Shown: positions 1 to 11,613 of the stretch, in pieces | Layout: every line of letters begins with the position of its first letter | Position numbering within the stretch: the first letter of the stretch is position 1 | NCBI GenBank assembly: GCA_001792895.1 | Contig: MARA01000012.1 | Span: 1,236,625-1,300,624, forward strand | Direction of reading: 5' to 3' | Source: Lentinus brumalis | Taxonomy: Eukaryota; Basidiomycota; Agaricomycetes; Polyporales; Polyporaceae | DNA: 64,000 bases | Made by a program: the position numbers and the translations under genes | The notes under the pieces: generated by a model | Databases searched by the model: none | What the model was told of the DNA's origin: nothing | What the model saw: the letters and a program-made list of their open reading frames with translations, nothing else

Positions 1-920
1 CGTCGTAGAATAGATTATTGAAGGTCGACACAGTGGGCACCGCAGAGATGGGCGACGGTGGTCCGAAAGAAGAAGGGCCACCGAAGTTGAACGCAGTGAT
101 CGTGGGCGAGGCTGACAGAGGGCCCTGATCAGGAGCTGAGGATGACGCGGACGGTGCGAAGTTGAATGACGTGTCGACGTCCATGCGGTCGGAGGGCGAC
201 GAAGCAATGTTGAGAGGCTGACCATCAACATGTCAGCCACAGTAGAGATGGAGTCCGGTTGGGACTGCAACCACTCACCTGGCTGATTGCATTCTCGTCT
301 GGTGAAGGTTGGGGTGGTGCAAACCACTCAGTGGGCAGGGCGGAGCGCTGCAGACGCTTAGTATTACTACCCGTGCCGGACTTCGACATCGAGGAAGCCG
401 AGAATTGTGAGCTCGATTCATGGCCGTTGCTCATGTCACGGCCGAAGAGACGTGCCGCGCTGGAAGAGCGTGGTCTCCCAACCAATGGCTTGGGGTTCGT
501 GGTCTGCGTGAGCTGAGGGGCAACTGGTTGGAAGCGAGGGCCCGGAATGGGAGAGATGTCCATAGGAACATGGTCCAGGTACTCATCCTCGGGCGTCAAC
601 GGTTGGGAAATTCGAGCGGGTGAGTTGAGAGACATGGTTGACGCGAAGGAGAGCTCGAGGTCCAACTGCTCTGGCTCCTCGAACGCATTCGACAGGTTGC
701 GTACTGAGCCATCGCGCTTAGTGCTCTTGCCACCGAGGAACGATGGGACGCCTAGATGGGAGTTGAACTTGGAGTTGCCGAAGAGAGCCATGCGGAATTG
801 GCGTTTGACTACGCGTGTCTTGAGGTCTGGAGGGGGGTTTCTCTTGTGTTTCTTGAGTGGTCGTTCAGTTATATCTTGCTCTCGGTCTGAAAAGAGTCGA
901 CGTCGGAGAGTTTGAGACAT
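1..920 (-). CDS. Ser/Pro-rich protein, possibly N-terminus of a Cdc25/M-phase inducer phosphatase (partial)
   Basis: Exon 1 runs 920 to 279 (start codon at 920-918) and exon 2 from 217 to the window edge, separated by a 61-nt GT-AG intron (278-218). The joined frame stays open to base 1, so the 3' part of the gene is missing. The 286 visible residues are low in complexity: a basic start (RRRLFSDREQD, then KKHKRN), a nuclear-type basic cluster, a segment ELSFASTMSLNSPAR, then VPMDISPIP, RLFGRDMSNG and a tail ending FNNLFYD. Repeated S/T-P sites suggest a phosphoregulated protein. The motif order resembles, from memory, the unstructured N-termini of basidiomycete Cdc25-type phosphatases, which control mitotic entry. 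No catalytic rhodanese domain lies in the window, so this name is an inference only. An in-frame extension upstream of 920 reaches 1451 but looks non-coding. Confidence 0.45.
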
Positions 921-3758
921 GAGGGGTCGTGTGCGAGATATGATACAGCAGCGTGAGTTGATACAGTGGCGGACGGTTGACAAGCGACCGGTGGTTGGAA
1001 TGGCGTTCGTGCAGGGAGGTGAAGGACGAACACGAGGAGGCCAAACCAGGGAACGTTGCGGGGGAGCGCAAGTGAGGAGGACGTGAGCAAGAGAGAGCAA
1101 GGTATTATATGGACGCGAAAACGAACCAAAGACAGATCGGGGCAAAGAGTCAGATCGTGGTGGCTCTGAGCGGCTTTGTGCCCGGACCTCGGCAGCTGTT
1201 GGGGTGAGATCAGTATCTACATGGCAGGATTGATGGATATTCCGAAAGGGGGACTCTCGATCAATGTTATTGTCCGCTGGAAAAGGCGGACGCAGGGCCT
1301 GAGGCGCGACACGGGGGAGGGCTAGCGGATTGTTCGCCCGAAAAGGCAAACACATTATGTCAGGGCGGAAAGTCCCCTTAAGACGGGGCGACAAAGGAGT
1401 CCGCTGCTGTCCATGCCCTCGCTCTCTTATTTCTACCGCGACTGCGACCATGTCCGAGGCAACCCTCCATTACGTCCCTTCACGACGAAGGGCGGTAACT
1501 TTGAGTCTATGCTGTTCTCATGTCGTCAGGTCGTCCCCAACCGCCCGACAACTGGCACGCGAAAACGTCTGCGACATAGGTGCGTGAACCTTGACTAGAC
1601 GCGAGTGGTTCCCGTACGCACCAGCGGGACATGGTACCATTTACGACCATGTCCGCAGAGGGGTCGTTCCGTCCCTCGGACCGACACCCCGAGAGTACGG
1701 ACGCGACGGTTTGTGGGCATGCGGGAACGACGGCTCGCTCGTGCCAGGCGACTCACGAGCCGCAAAATCCTAGCAGTCATGCCCCCACACTCCCGCACCC
1801 GCACGGCGTCCGTTGACCTGTGCCACCGAACTGTCGTGTTCGACCAATGCAGCCTGTAGCGATTGGGTGCCACCTATGGTGCGACGAACGCAGTGCCGTC
1901 AAAGCATTCCTAGAAGACCGCGTCCGATGACGATCCCGTCTACGAGTGGCGGGGTGGGTGTCGGCGGGGACATGGAGCAGCCGAATCTCGTTCCGTACGC
2001 GAGGGGACGCTGTCCGCTACATCCGCATGGTGCTTGCTAGCCGGAAAGAGAGCGGCGAGGGAGACAAAGGATGCGAGGGGGAAAGCGACAGACCTTGGAA
2101 CGAAGGAGTGTGAGACGGAGGAGGCCGCGCCTTCGGGGCAAGCAGAGGTCAGCGTCGGATTCGGACAACAAAGCGAGGCAGCAAGCGCGGTTCTCACGGG
2201 AGTCGAACACAACTGACAGGCGGGATGAACGCGGCGTCAGCACAAACACTTCTGTAGTCCGCTGTGGGTCCACTTTCCGGGCGCTGAGTCGTGCCCGCGC
2301 TGCCGGGGGTCGGGTATCTGCTCGTCGTCGTCGTCTGCGGCGGAGACAAAGGAAGAGGCGTCGCTCGGACCGTCGCAGTCGTCGCCGTCGGGGTCGCCGG
2401 GGATGTTTTGTCGGGGAGAGGGTATGTCGCACCGGGCGCCTCTGTTTGCGCGTTATTTGGCCAATGTTCATATCCTGACGTAAGCGGCAACGCGCTCCAG
2501 CGACCGTGACCGCGTCGCTTTAGGGCAGGCCAACACGCGTCGCCCGCCCCCGCGCTGCCCGAGTAATGTGTGACGGCGGTGGCACAGAACTCGCACTCTT
2601 TTGTTTGCAGTTTGCATCGCCCGGAGGCTCGGTCGCATCCTCAATCACTTCCACGATCAACACAGGCCAACCGGTACGCCATCTCCCCGGCCGCTCGCAG
2701 TCAACCTCACACGCGTACGACACCCTTCCCGCGCCGGCTGACGTTACGTCGCCTCACATCTCCGCTCTAACGGCTTTCCGGACCGTCCGTGCTAATAAAG
2801 TGTTCTGAACCGCAGCTGCCATCTGCCGCGGCCCGTATGCGCTTCTGTCCACCAAGTAGCACGCCCCGTCCCTAGCAAGGTCGAGTCGCCCCTCCGGCAG
2901 GAGGGAGTCGAGGTGCTGCTCACCGGTACCGACAAGGTGGGCTACGTTAACTTCGACCGCGAACCCTATGGCTGCTTACGCTCGGTAACAAGTTCGTGAA
3001 GATGCTCAAGGCGCAGTGAACAGCGCAACCGCAGCGGTAGACCTAAGCTGAGACATGTATCGATAGTATGCCTCCACAGTATGATCATCTCCTGACCTCC
3101 GGAGGGTCCATTCCCTGAAGCCGAGAAGGCCGCAACGGTTTTTGAGTGGCTGCTGACGCCACATGCATCAGGTCGAACTCGTTGCATCCATTCGACGCCT
3201 TGGTAAGTGACATCGGACCGTTACTGTACTGCACGACCTCTGACGAACTGCCTGTACATGTGCATGCTACATGGTCCAGCACAAGCGCATGTGGCTGGCC
3301 ATTCTGGGACAATGACACAAGTGCAGCCTGTCGCATGTCAATGCTTCACTAGTGTAGCGGCGGCCAACCACCATCGACATGCATTTGCCTGCCTCGGGCG
3401 CAGCAAGGAATCGAGGGTACCGAGGACACTGAGTCGGGACCTTTTGGGTCCGCTTTTCAACTGCAAGGGCTCACGTTCAAGCAATTCAGAAGCACTGCAG
3501 ACAGCGCCAACAACGGCTATTGTCCACATTCGCGCGTAGCCCTGCGTGGCCCATAGCCAAACAGAACCAAATGGAATAGGAATCTTTATAAGAGCGGCCT
3601 GGGGGACCCATCATCACGATAACACAGTGCTGCTCGCTATTGTCCTTACTGATGGAAACGGCCGCACCACTCTCCGTTCGAGACCCGACCCTCGTGCCAC
3701 TGCCCGCGGACGATGCATACCTTTCGGTTCGTGTCCATCTCTTCGTCTCGCAAGGACC
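921..3758. other. GC-rich gene-free stretch
   Basis: No convincing gene was found in about 2.8 kb. Open frames near 2037-2490 overlap on both strands, are arginine/proline rich and have no recognisable domain, which is what high GC alone produces. The right part presumably holds the promoter of F-box protein 1 and the left part the promoter of the minus-strand gene starting at 920. Confidence 0.6.
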
Positions 3759-5444
3759 ATGGCTAACGGTTATCATGGAAACCACCATGTAACCGCTCAA
3801 CAGGACAGCGACTTGGATGCTGCTCCCGAGGAGCGTCGTCCGCCCACCAACCACCTAGCCACCGTGAACTTCGACGTGCAGAACGCGATCATGTCCTTCC
3901 TTCCAGACCATGACCTATCTAGGCTCATGCGTACATCCCGCTTCTTCCTCGATATCGGCCTCCACGCCCTCTGTGCCCGCATCCCAGAGCGGAGGATCAT
4001 GTGTGAGATACGAATGTCCTCACTTTACAAGTTCCTCCGCGTCGACGCCGGGTCCCAATCCCGTGTACACCTTGTCGAAGACATCTACTTTGATCTGCCG
4101 TATGCTGTGTACGGGCCGCCTCTCTCGTACAAGAAACGACAGATGGATTTTTTCCTTGGGATTCTGCAGAGCTGTCGCAACCTGCGCCGTTTGCGGATAG
4201 AAGGGTGGTACGAAGCCATCCCCGCCTCCGTTCTACTCAACATCCTGGCGACTTCGCTGCCGGAGCTGGAAGAGTTGCAGTTGTCCATGTTCGGAAAACG
4301 TGACGTGGAGGAGAAGGACCTGCGCGAGCTCGGGCGACTGCGGAATGTTCGCAAGATCATATTCAAGAGCTCTTGTGCGACGAGCTTCCGAGGGCTGGAG
4401 CCTCTTGCAGACGCCGTTGTTGAGCTGGACTACATCAAGATACCTCAAGACATCACGTCCTTGCGGTTCGGCAACGTGCAGAAGCTTGGCGTGCGACCGG
4501 ACAGGAGCTCTACGTGGCTTGAGCAGGTCACAACTGTGTTCCCCGATGTTTCGGAGCTCATGCTTCGTCCTACAACCGGCGACTTGCACGACTGCCACAT
4601 TGACCCGGGCCGCGCGGAGGACGACTTGCTACGGGCTAACAACCGACTCAAATGGGGATCTGCGTGCGCGAAAGCATGGCCGTTGTTGAAGACCATATGG
4701 GCGTACGATCTCTGCGGGCTGTACTGCTTAGGACTGCCCCGCCGCTTGCATGCACTTTCAGTCCCTCTGGAGCTCGGGCAACAAGCTGCTCACCAATTCC
4801 GAGCGGTGGTCGCCGACGCGCAGCCCAGCCTTCTCGAGCTCCGCGTCAACTTGGACGAATGCGGACTCCAGCCAGACGGATTGGGGCTCGCAGAGGCATT
4901 CGGAGGTATCACGGTGCCCCGTCTTACACTGCTCATAGATGTCGTTCACTATCCACATGAACCCTGGAAGGAGCAACCTCTTCTGGTACGTCCCTGCTCA
5001 CTGGTGCTTCTTTAGCCTGAGTTGACTTTGATGACCAATGTTACTCTTGGCATGCAGGACAGCCTCGCTCGTGGTCTATGCAAGCTCTCGCTTACCCACT
5101 TACTCATTCGCTATCAAGAGAGCCGTCGTCCTATCTCTCCATATGCTGAGGATAAGGTGGCTCCTTCTATTCGGGAATATGCGACAATTCTAGCGCAGTC
5201 GTCGCCTACTACGCTGCGCTGGATTGGGTTCGACCTCGGGGTCTGGAGCATCCTAGCCGGGCCCCAGCCAACGAGGCTGACGTGCTGGGAGGTGCACCGT
5301 ACGCCAGTGGCACCCAAGGACACATCCTCCAACAACTCAGAGGACGTTCCGCCGCTCGTAACGGTTGTTGAGATGAGCGCCTCACAGGGCCGTAGAATTA
5401 TGCAGAGTGAGGGCATGGGCATATTCGAATTTCCTGAGGCCTGA
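3759..5444 (+). CDS. F-box/leucine-rich protein 1
   Basis: Exons 3759-4985 and 5058-5444 give 537 residues; the 72-nt GT-AG intron (gtacgt...gcag) keeps phase 0. I chose the ATG at 3759 because the sequence before it reads like leader and the F-box follows at about residues 33-65 (VQNAIMSFLP, then SRLMRTSRFF). Downstream are irregular leucine-rich segments such as LPELEELQLSMF and LRELGRLRNVRKIIF. F-box proteins are the substrate-binding subunits of SCF ubiquitin ligases and bind Skp1 through the F-box; the leucine-rich part is expected to hold the target. Families of this type are strongly expanded in agaricomycetes, and two more lie within 8 kb. The substrate is unknown. Confidence 0.85.
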
Positions 5445-6552
5445 AGCGAATATTTCCTTGTTGTTGTCGTAGTGTTGCTGTCTGCACAGGGATTACTTAT
5501 ATTGGATGCGAAGTACATGTTTGTTGAGCAAGTGAACGGATTTTAAGAGGACGTCAGTATGAAAGCTCTTGAAGGTGAGTCGTGGACGCGCGTCTAGGAT
5601 TCCATTTTGGGAGACTTCTGCTCCGGTTCACTTTGCACAGCCTTGCAAGAATTCTCGTCTGCCCTCGCGCACTGATAGAACGTCGAACATCGAACATTGC
5701 TTGTCCTAGGGATGTTTCGGTATGCTACCCATTACCTCTTTGAACCCTGCGTTGCACGCCAGCCCGAACGACCCACCCGCGACTAACACCACAGTTGTGA
5801 GTCGTCTGTCCCGGGCCTATATGTGCACAGTGTACCTACTAACTCTGCATGTCAGCGCGATCAAGTCGCGATGACTTGATGGCTCAAGCGTACGGCCCTG
5901 AGTGCTGAGCGATCTCCCCTGGTAAGAACGCCGACAGGCGGGCAGTGACGTAAGGAAGATAAGATTTGGCTTGTGTGTCAACGAAGAGCTTAAGGTTGGC
6001 TCGAACTCATCGCGTCTTCTTCCACGGAACGAGCACCCGCCCTACGAACTCAGCCCTTGCCAGTGCGCACAGACGAGATGCACGGTTGGCTGAGACTCAG
6101 ACAGCGAGCGATGGCGTCTCAGGACCCCGTGACCGCCGGGACGTCAGAGGACGCCCTAAAGGGGGTTGTCAGGTTGGAAGCCGCCCTCTACGACCCTCGC
6201 CTTGTTCGTCCTCAAGTCGCATCTAGCTCGATTTTCTCCCTACACAACTCGAAGTCTGCACCGCATGACACCCGAGAGTGAGCTTCTGCGGTCACTATGC
6301 CTCCTCGAGCTCTCTAACTGCCCGCCGGACTGCGGCCTTCCCTGATCATTTCTGACCTAACAGAACTCTCGTATATGTGCGACGATGCGCAAGGCGAACA
6401 TCACAAGGCTCCCGTTCGAACAGTAGCTTTCGATGGCCCGGCGCCGCGGCCGGCATACCGACGTGCGCTCACAATCATGCGGACCATAAAGGTCGAGTTG
6501 TACGCTGACGAACATTGCAGTCCGCGTCCCCAAGGCGTCGAGTACTGCTCTC
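5445..6552. other. Intergenic, promoter side of the alpha-galactosidase
   Basis: About 1.1 kb with only short unrelated open frames. It holds the 3' flank of F-box protein 1 and the upstream region of the alpha-galactosidase. I see no RNA gene, repeat or clear regulatory motif. Confidence 0.6.
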
Positions 6553-9051
6553 ATGGGATCATTCGCGCTGCTGCTCGCGTCGCTTCTGAGCGCTTGGACG
6601 CTTTTTTCCAGAGATCCCATACAAGTCCAAGCACCGGACGATCGCGTTGCTCGTCTTCCCGGTAGGTTTCCTCCATCACCGCGCTACACTCGTGCTGAAC
6701 CAGGCGAACAGTGCTGGGGTATAACAGTGAGCTTTCAACCGTATCACGTCACATACGAGTCGACCTTGATAGCGTGTTGGACGTGTAGCCTGGAATGCTT
6801 ACCATGTGAGTTTCGAGCACAAGTCTCGGAAAGACTGTACTGAGTCTCTTCCATGCACAGTGCGATATCAATGAGACTGTGGTGTTGCAGACGGCGCAAC
6901 TCATGGTCACGCTTGGATTGAAGGCGAGAGCCAGCAGGTTCTCTGCTGCGACACAGACAGTGCTGAACGTCTCCGTAGGACGTTGGCTATATGCATGTCA
7001 ACATTGATGACTGCTACGCAGAGAGGAACCGCAGTGCTTCTGGCAGCATTGTGGTGGGTTCGTCCTCCGTATCCTCCTTACAGTGCGCTCTGTCCGCTCA
7101 TTATCCAGATCATGTCCGCTTCTCGTCGGGAATGAACAATCTCACCAACCAAATCCATGACCTCGGACTGTGAGCGCCAAAGTACTCACCCGGGCCATTA
7201 TCTCTGATTATCACCGCTTACTTCCAGGAAAGCTGGGATTGTGAGTCAGGGATATGGTTCGCACACCGAACGAGAGTTGATGACATCCACGCATACTGTA
7301 GTATAGCGATTCTGGTTGGTACACCTGTCAACTATACCCCGGCTCCTTCCAGAACGAATACAGGTGACGAAATTCTGCGTTACATTCACTTCGTGGCTCA
7401 CGCTGCCCTTCTCACAGAGACGCAAAACTCTTCCAAGACTGGGGCTTCGACTACCTGAAGTATGGATACTATACTACTTCGATCTGGTTCACAGTCGGCA
7501 CTGACACGCACACGGTGCTTAGATTTGACAATTGCGCCAGTACGCACCTCCCATGCATAGCTGCCGTGCATCAAACGCTCATCACTCATGTCCAGTTCCC
7601 TACGATGAGATCATCCGACAAGGGATCGTCGGCAGTCCGTAACTCCCATTGTCGCTGCAGGGACGAGTAGGTTCTGACCGATCTACTCCCTCTTCAGAGT
7701 ATCAGCGTATTGCCGGCGCGATCGCACAGCTTGCTAAGGACACCGGAAATCCGCCTCTCATCCTCTCCCTCTGCGAATGGGGCGAGGTCAGTGAGGCCTT
7801 TCGTTTCCAGAGCCTTACTTACCACGCTAACCCTACAGGAGCAACCTTGGCTCTGGGCTCGTCGCTATGGACAGAGCTGGCGGGTGAGTCGCAAGATTGC
7901 GCGTCCGCACCAGCGTGTTGTACTCATGAGAATCTACTTTGCAGACGACTGGTGATATCAGTGAGTGACATACACAAGTAACCTTGAATTCGATCTGATA
8001 AAAGCGGGTGCTGTAGGCCCGGATTGGGGCTCAATTGCGAACATCATCAACCAGTACAGCGACCATCCGGCCATCTTCACTTGACAGCGCTGATATGCCT
8101 GCAGGAACTCATTTATTGCCTGGGCGTCGGACTTTTACGGCCATAATGACATGGATATCGTGAGCATCTCCGTCAGTTGTTCTATGTCCATGCCCCTTGC
8201 TGATCATGCCTCATCATAGCTTGAAGTGTCAGTCATACACGACGGGCTATCGACGCTTTTGACTCGCTGACCTGCCTTTCAGAGGCAACGGGGACCTTAC
8301 CTTCGACGAGGCCAAGACCCACTTCACCGTGTGGGCCCTGATGAAGTCGCCGCTGCTCATCGGCACGGATGTGAGCAAAGCAGTGATTAGAGGCATGCAG
8401 TCGCACTCACCACATGATCATTCAGCTTTCGACAATCAGCGACGCCGATTTGTCCATCCTCAAGAACGAAGAGATCATTGCGATCAACCAGGACCCAGTC
8501 GTGGGGACAAGTGTCACCCCATTCCACTGGGGCATCAACGTGCGTCCGCTAACCCTCGTTTACTGATGGTCTTGACGTGTTCAGACAGCCGGACTGGGTG
8601 AGCAACTCGACCCATCCCGCGCAATACTGGAGCGGCGAGAGCGAAAACGGCACCGTCTTCATGCTTGTAAGAAGAAATTCCGAGATCTGCCTATCAGAGG
8701 GCTCACGCACCTTCATAGATCAATACCCTGGACGAACCCGCGGACATGTCCTTCAACCTGACCGAGTCTCCCTGGATCCGCGCAGGCCGCCAGTACTCCG
8801 TCCGCGTACGTCTCTTCGTTGCGCTCACCGTATAGCCAGTTGTTGATAATTAAGCACTGATCTAGGACTTGTGGACGCATACCGACAACGGGACTGCTGT
8901 GCGCAACTTCACGGCGACCGCTGTTCCGGCGCATGGGGTGATTGCATTGCTGCTGAAGGATGCAGGGGACGAGCCGCCGAACTCGGGTCCGCCATGTGCC
9001 CGCCCGGCTTGGTGCATCAGCCAGAACGGAACTCTGGCTCCCGGCGCGTGA
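6553..9051 (+). CDS. GH27 alpha-galactosidase, secreted, 22 exons
   Basis: Hydrolyses terminal alpha-1,6-galactose from galactomannans and raffinose-type sugars outside the cell. Exons: 6553-6661, 6712-6726, 6789-6805, 6861-6923, 6979-7057, 7109-7169, 7228-7240, 7302-7363, 7418-7459, 7523-7539, 7596-7634, 7698-7786, 7839-7883, 7945-7960, 8017-8053, 8105-8159, 8220-8227, 8283-8370, 8426-8539, 8589-8666, 8719-8805, 8866-9051. They sum to 1320 nt (439 aa, normal for fungal GH27) with phase kept at all 21 introns. A hydrophobic leader starts the protein. GH27 signatures follow in order: LGYNTWNAYH, VNIDDCYAER, YSDSGWYTC, the nucleophile motif KFDNC (Asp156), CEWGEEQPW, the acid/base site NDMDILEVG (Asp252) and MKSPLLIGTD. 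Intron 4 (6924-6978) begins with GC; exon 17 is only 8 nt. Intact as far as the sequence shows. Confidence 0.93.
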
Positions 9052-9488
9052 GGATACCTATATAGGCTGACACTTGAAGTGAAGGACATGCGAGTAAGTA
9101 CTCTGGATAATTTCGTACGCTTGGAGTGCCAGCACCATAAGGACACCGCAGAGCGTTGCCAGTTGAATGTAACATGCTTGTGTTACTGCGAAAGATCTAT
9201 TACCGGCTGATCGAACAGGACTCTGCACACATTTCAAATGCAGGTAAGTACAGTCCTTGGTCTCGTACCCATCCAATGCGGTGGTCGGTGTGCGATCCTA
9301 GTACATACAATGGATGGTTACGAGACCAAACAGTACTGACCTGAAGGTTAAGTCAGAGGGAGATTAGATAAGATCTTGCCAGAACAGGTAATTTGCACTA
9401 CCATAGCAACTTGACCGGAACCATCCTTCGCAGGCTTCGCTCATTCCACAAACAAACACTTCACGACCTGCGCCAGGAATACTGTGGC
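9052..9488. other. Intergenic, no feature seen
   Basis: Spacer of about 440 bases between the alpha-galactosidase stop and the proposed start of F-box protein 2. Nothing recognisable beyond ordinary promoter/terminator space. Confidence 0.6.
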
Positions 9489-11263
9489 ATGTCGCCCACG
9501 TGTACTTTGTGAGCCTCAATTTGTACCGTCCTATAAACTCTGCTTTCTAACTGAACGGTCAGACTCGGCGTGCAACCATCCGGGCCACTCGGGCCACCCG
9601 GAGAATCCGAGTCAACTCCTCGGGATGCACTCCTCCGCTACATCTCGCACGAGACAGCATGGCGCGAAGCAGCTATGAAACAGCTTCAAACCGAGCTCAC
9701 GCAGCTACGACGCTCTCAAAACAGCGTAGCACCTGTGAACAGGCTCGCACCAGAGCTTTTCTATCAAATATTCAAGTATCTTGTGGAACCCGCCACGTCC
9801 AAGGATGGAAGAATGTTGAAAGCATCATTCAGCGTAGCGCGACTCAAGTCACTTATCTGGATAACCCATGTTTGCTACCACTGGCGCGAGATCGCCCTAG
9901 GAGCAGCCACTCTCTGGACCGCCTTCCCGCTCCATAACTCATCTCTCGCCCTGGCATTTATATCCCGATCACGGTCTTCGCCTCTCCACCTCAATCTCGA
10001 CCTTCCAGAACGGCACAGCTGTCTCTACCAAATTATAGACGAGATCATACTCCCCAATATACCCCGCATGCGCACGCTTATCATCGATGTGCGCGATTTC
10101 GAGAATCTCCGTCAAGTCGTGAGGAAGCTCAGAGTCCCCGCGCTCCAACTCGAGGAGCTCATGATCCGGCAGATAAAGGTCAACACCAGGGGGAGTCACG
10201 GCCCATGGTGGACCTGGGTCGTCACTTGTTCGCGGGAGAGCTACCGTCACTCAAAATGTTCTCAACGCGTGGCGTCGACATACCTCTGACGCTGCGTGGC
10301 CCGAACACGTTGGTGAACCTCAGCATCCACAGTAACCCATCCCTCGCGGACAAACCCCTGATAGACTTGTTGGCGCAGTGCCCTGGTCTGGAGTCGCTCA
10401 AGATCAAAGAGAGTGACTGGGTCTCCATCCGCCGCGGCCCAGCGTATATCGACTGGAACCGTCCAGTCATCTCGCTTCCTCACCTGAAGCGCCTCCAACT
10501 CGACTTCTATCTGCCCGAGCGAGCTGCCGCTCTGCTCCATCACATTTCCGTCCCCAACTCGGCGCAATTCCATATCGACGTGTCCTATCATGGGTTTGAC
10601 ATCAACCCCGGATACCACATGTTTCCGCGAAACGCATCCGAGAACCTCAAGTTCCTCGACGGGATCAAGCGCGTGGAGGTTTTCAATACCTTGGGTACCG
10701 ACCCTACTTCCGTCGAGATTGCGTTCGTTGTACGCGCGTATCACGATGCTTCCTCGTTCGATGACCCGGCGATCGAAATGAGGGCTCGCATGGCCCCACT
10801 GAACTTGACGGGGGCATTCCTGGGAAGCGGATGGCCGTTTGATGTCTCCGGGGTAGAGACGTTCGTCGTCAGCGGCTTGATCGGGGATGACCTTGCTGAA
10901 GACGTCTGGCGAACAACTCTTGCCCAGATGGACAGCGTAAGGACCATTCGCGTCGTTGATATCCGGCAGTCAGTCGCCAGTGACCTCGCAAGCTGTCTCG
11001 GCGAAGCCTCAAATGCCCGCGGAGATCGGATATTCGCGCTTTGCCCTGCATTGAGCACATTGGAGCTTGTCGAGATCAGAGGGTTGGAGTTCGTCCTGGA
11101 CAACAGCTTGAAGCCGATGATTGTTGCGCGTGTGGCGGCTGGGACACTGAAGGAGCTCGACTTGTTCAATGTCACTTGCTTCGGAGGTGGCTCGAGTGAG
11201 GTAAAGGAGATTAGGGAGAAGTGTGGGTCATCCATCACTCTCCGGGTGGACGAGCTCGACTGA
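9489..11263 (+). CDS. F-box/leucine-rich protein 2 (one frame break)
   Basis: A 20-nt first exon (9489-9508) is joined by a 54-nt intron with a textbook branch site (ctaac at 9547-9551) to an exon starting 9563. The in-frame GTG at 9570 is not the start. An N-terminal helix rich in E, Q and R (about residues 35-60) precedes an F-box at about 62-110 (NRLAPELFYQIFKYL, then CYHWREIA). Leucine-rich segments follow to the stop at 11263. The reading frame changes near 10190, inside a run of five G (10189-10193): both sides read as good leucine-rich sequence, so one missing base is the simplest explanation, giving about 573 aa. An alternative is a 71-nt intron 10119-10189 (gtgagg...ccag, 549 aa), but that would discard plausible leucine-rich coding sequence. 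Likely an SCF substrate adaptor. Confidence 0.75.
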
Positions 11264-11613
11264 GGGGTTTGGCATACTCATTCATGTCTTCTTGTGCGCG
11301 GATGTATCCTCAGTATAAGTATATACTTATACGCATGTATACTATACTAGTATAGTAAGTATGGCATAACGTAGAGTACAGAACGGCAGCAGGTACGGAG
11401 ATGGATTCGAGGATTGAGATCTGAGAGCCCGAAGCAAGCTAAGTACGTAAACAAACATCGTAAGGGTGCAGGGTATGTGATCGTCATACTATCTACTGGT
11501 CCGGAAGAATGAGTGAGATCGAGAGGCTACTGTATACTACAGTGCGTAATTACATGTCATGATGAAATGAGAGTATGAGATATATGTACTGGTCCGTGAG
11601 CATAGTCCGATAC
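11264..11613. other. Convergent 3' intergenic region with two palindromes
   Basis: F-box genes 2 and 3 converge here. It is AT-rich and contains a perfect 20-base palindrome at 11313-11332 (gtataagtatatacttatac) and a perfect 18-base palindrome at 11340-11357 (centre ctatactagtatag). Either could form a hairpin in the 3' end of both transcripts. No gene is seen. Confidence 0.7.

Noticed and set aside
1591..2510. Long open frames on both strands
   Set aside because: They overlap each other in several frames, are rich in Arg, Pro and Thr, and have no domain; high GC explains them.
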